Positions 13,876-14,154 of a DNA stretch of 14,154 nucleotides are shown piece after piece. Each line of letters opens with the position of its first letter. The stretch's first letter is position 1. The stretch comes from Prevotella sp. UBA6429 (lineage in GTDB: Bacteria > Bacteroidota > Bacteroidia > Bacteroidales > Bacteroidaceae). Made by a program: the position numbers and the translations under genes. The notes beneath the pieces were generated by a model that saw only the letters and a program-made list of their open reading frames with translations, was not told where the DNA came from and did no database searches. The stretch lies in the NCBI GenBank assembly GCA_002437285.1, contig DJOV01000111.1, positions 1-14,154 on the forward strand. Reading direction: 5' to 3'.

Positions 13876-13911
13876 AGGGTGGGCTTGCCGTGAGGCAGAC
13901 CCACCCTTTTT
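13876..13911 (+). terminator. intrinsic terminator after glnN
   Basis: AGGGTGGGCTTGCC (13876-13889) and GGCAGACCCACCCT (13894-13907) pair over 14 positions with one mismatch and one G:T, loop GTGA, then a T-run to 13911. It ends the dapF-dapL-glnN operon 75 bp past the stop. Its GGGTGGG/CCCACCC core is the same as in the terminator at 4714-4755. Confidence 0.93.
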
Positions 13912-14154
13912 GTTATTAGGCGCTTGCTCGTTTGTGCCAGACGAAGTGGGGTGGAGCAACACCGACGTGGACAGTGACTTGAAATTCAAAAACAATTTGA
14001 ATTTGCGAACTGAAAATGTGGGACAAACTACTTATCGAAAAATGTCATCTGCTCCGACGGGGCAAGTTTTGTGGGGAAATACGCAAATTTTGACGGTGTT
14101 TTATAAGTCGTTGAAAATCATGTGCTTGTAAAAATATACCCCAGTTCGGGATAA
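13912..14154. other. right-edge non-coding region with a perfect inverted repeat
   Basis: No credible gene. One plus-strand open frame (13862-14131) runs straight through the terminator and has no recognisable features. AAATTCAAA (13982-13990) and TTTGAATTT (13996-14004) form a perfect 9-bp inverted repeat around AACAA, but no TAnnTTTG box or T-run accompanies it. It may be the upstream region of a gene beyond the window. Confidence 0.5.

Noticed and set aside
13862..14131. 89-residue plus-strand open frame after glnN
   Set aside because: It reads through the glnN terminator hairpin and has no recognisable feature or promoter.
1..14154. CRISPR array, insertion sequence or phage genes
   Set aside because: No regularly spaced repeats, transposase motifs, terminal inverted repeats or phage structural genes were seen.

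Overview
The window looks like chromosomal DNA of a Prevotella-type Bacteroidales. The grounds are: promoters of the Bacteroidetes form (TAnnTTTG at -7, in the best case with TTTG about 20 bp upstream); A-rich leaders rather than strong Shine-Dalgarno sites; a type III glutamine synthetase; the DapL variant of lysine synthesis; a TonB receptor; and a secreted protein ending in the YDLQGRR...GIFISNGKK tail common in Prevotella. The species is inferred, not proven.

Left part (1-900): an AT-rich accessory patch. It holds a HipB-like antitoxin with an operator-like palindrome upstream. Its hipA partner is reduced to 27 codons that overlap the antitoxin stop by ATGA. A tRNA-Asn with its own promoter and intrinsic terminator follows.

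Middle part (970-7190, all minus strand): a secreted beta-trefoil-like protein stands alone. Next is a four-gene envelope-signalling operon (transcribed from about 4390 down to 2106): ECF sigma factor, single-pass anti-sigma-like protein, small basic secreted protein and outer-membrane barrel-like protein. A roughly 390-bp gap follows, with an unexplained plus-strand promoter-like box and three successive inverted repeats. Then comes a translationally coupled pair, a TonB-dependent receptor and a periplasmic heavy-metal-associated (HMA) protein, probably for metal uptake.

Right part (7343-13800): asnB on the minus strand is divergent from dapF-dapL-glnN on the plus strand. DapL makes LL-diaminopimelate using glutamate, DapF turns it into meso-diaminopimelate, GlnN makes glutamine, and AsnB consumes glutamine, so this is a nitrogen and cell-wall amino-acid block around one shared AT-rich control region of 326 bp. 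A strong terminator ends glnN, and the last 240 bp are non-coding as far as I can see.

No dramatic new system is evident. The best candidates for follow-up are the TonB/HMA pair, the sigma/anti-sigma/secreted/barrel operon, the orphan antitoxin and the structured gap at 4600-4755.
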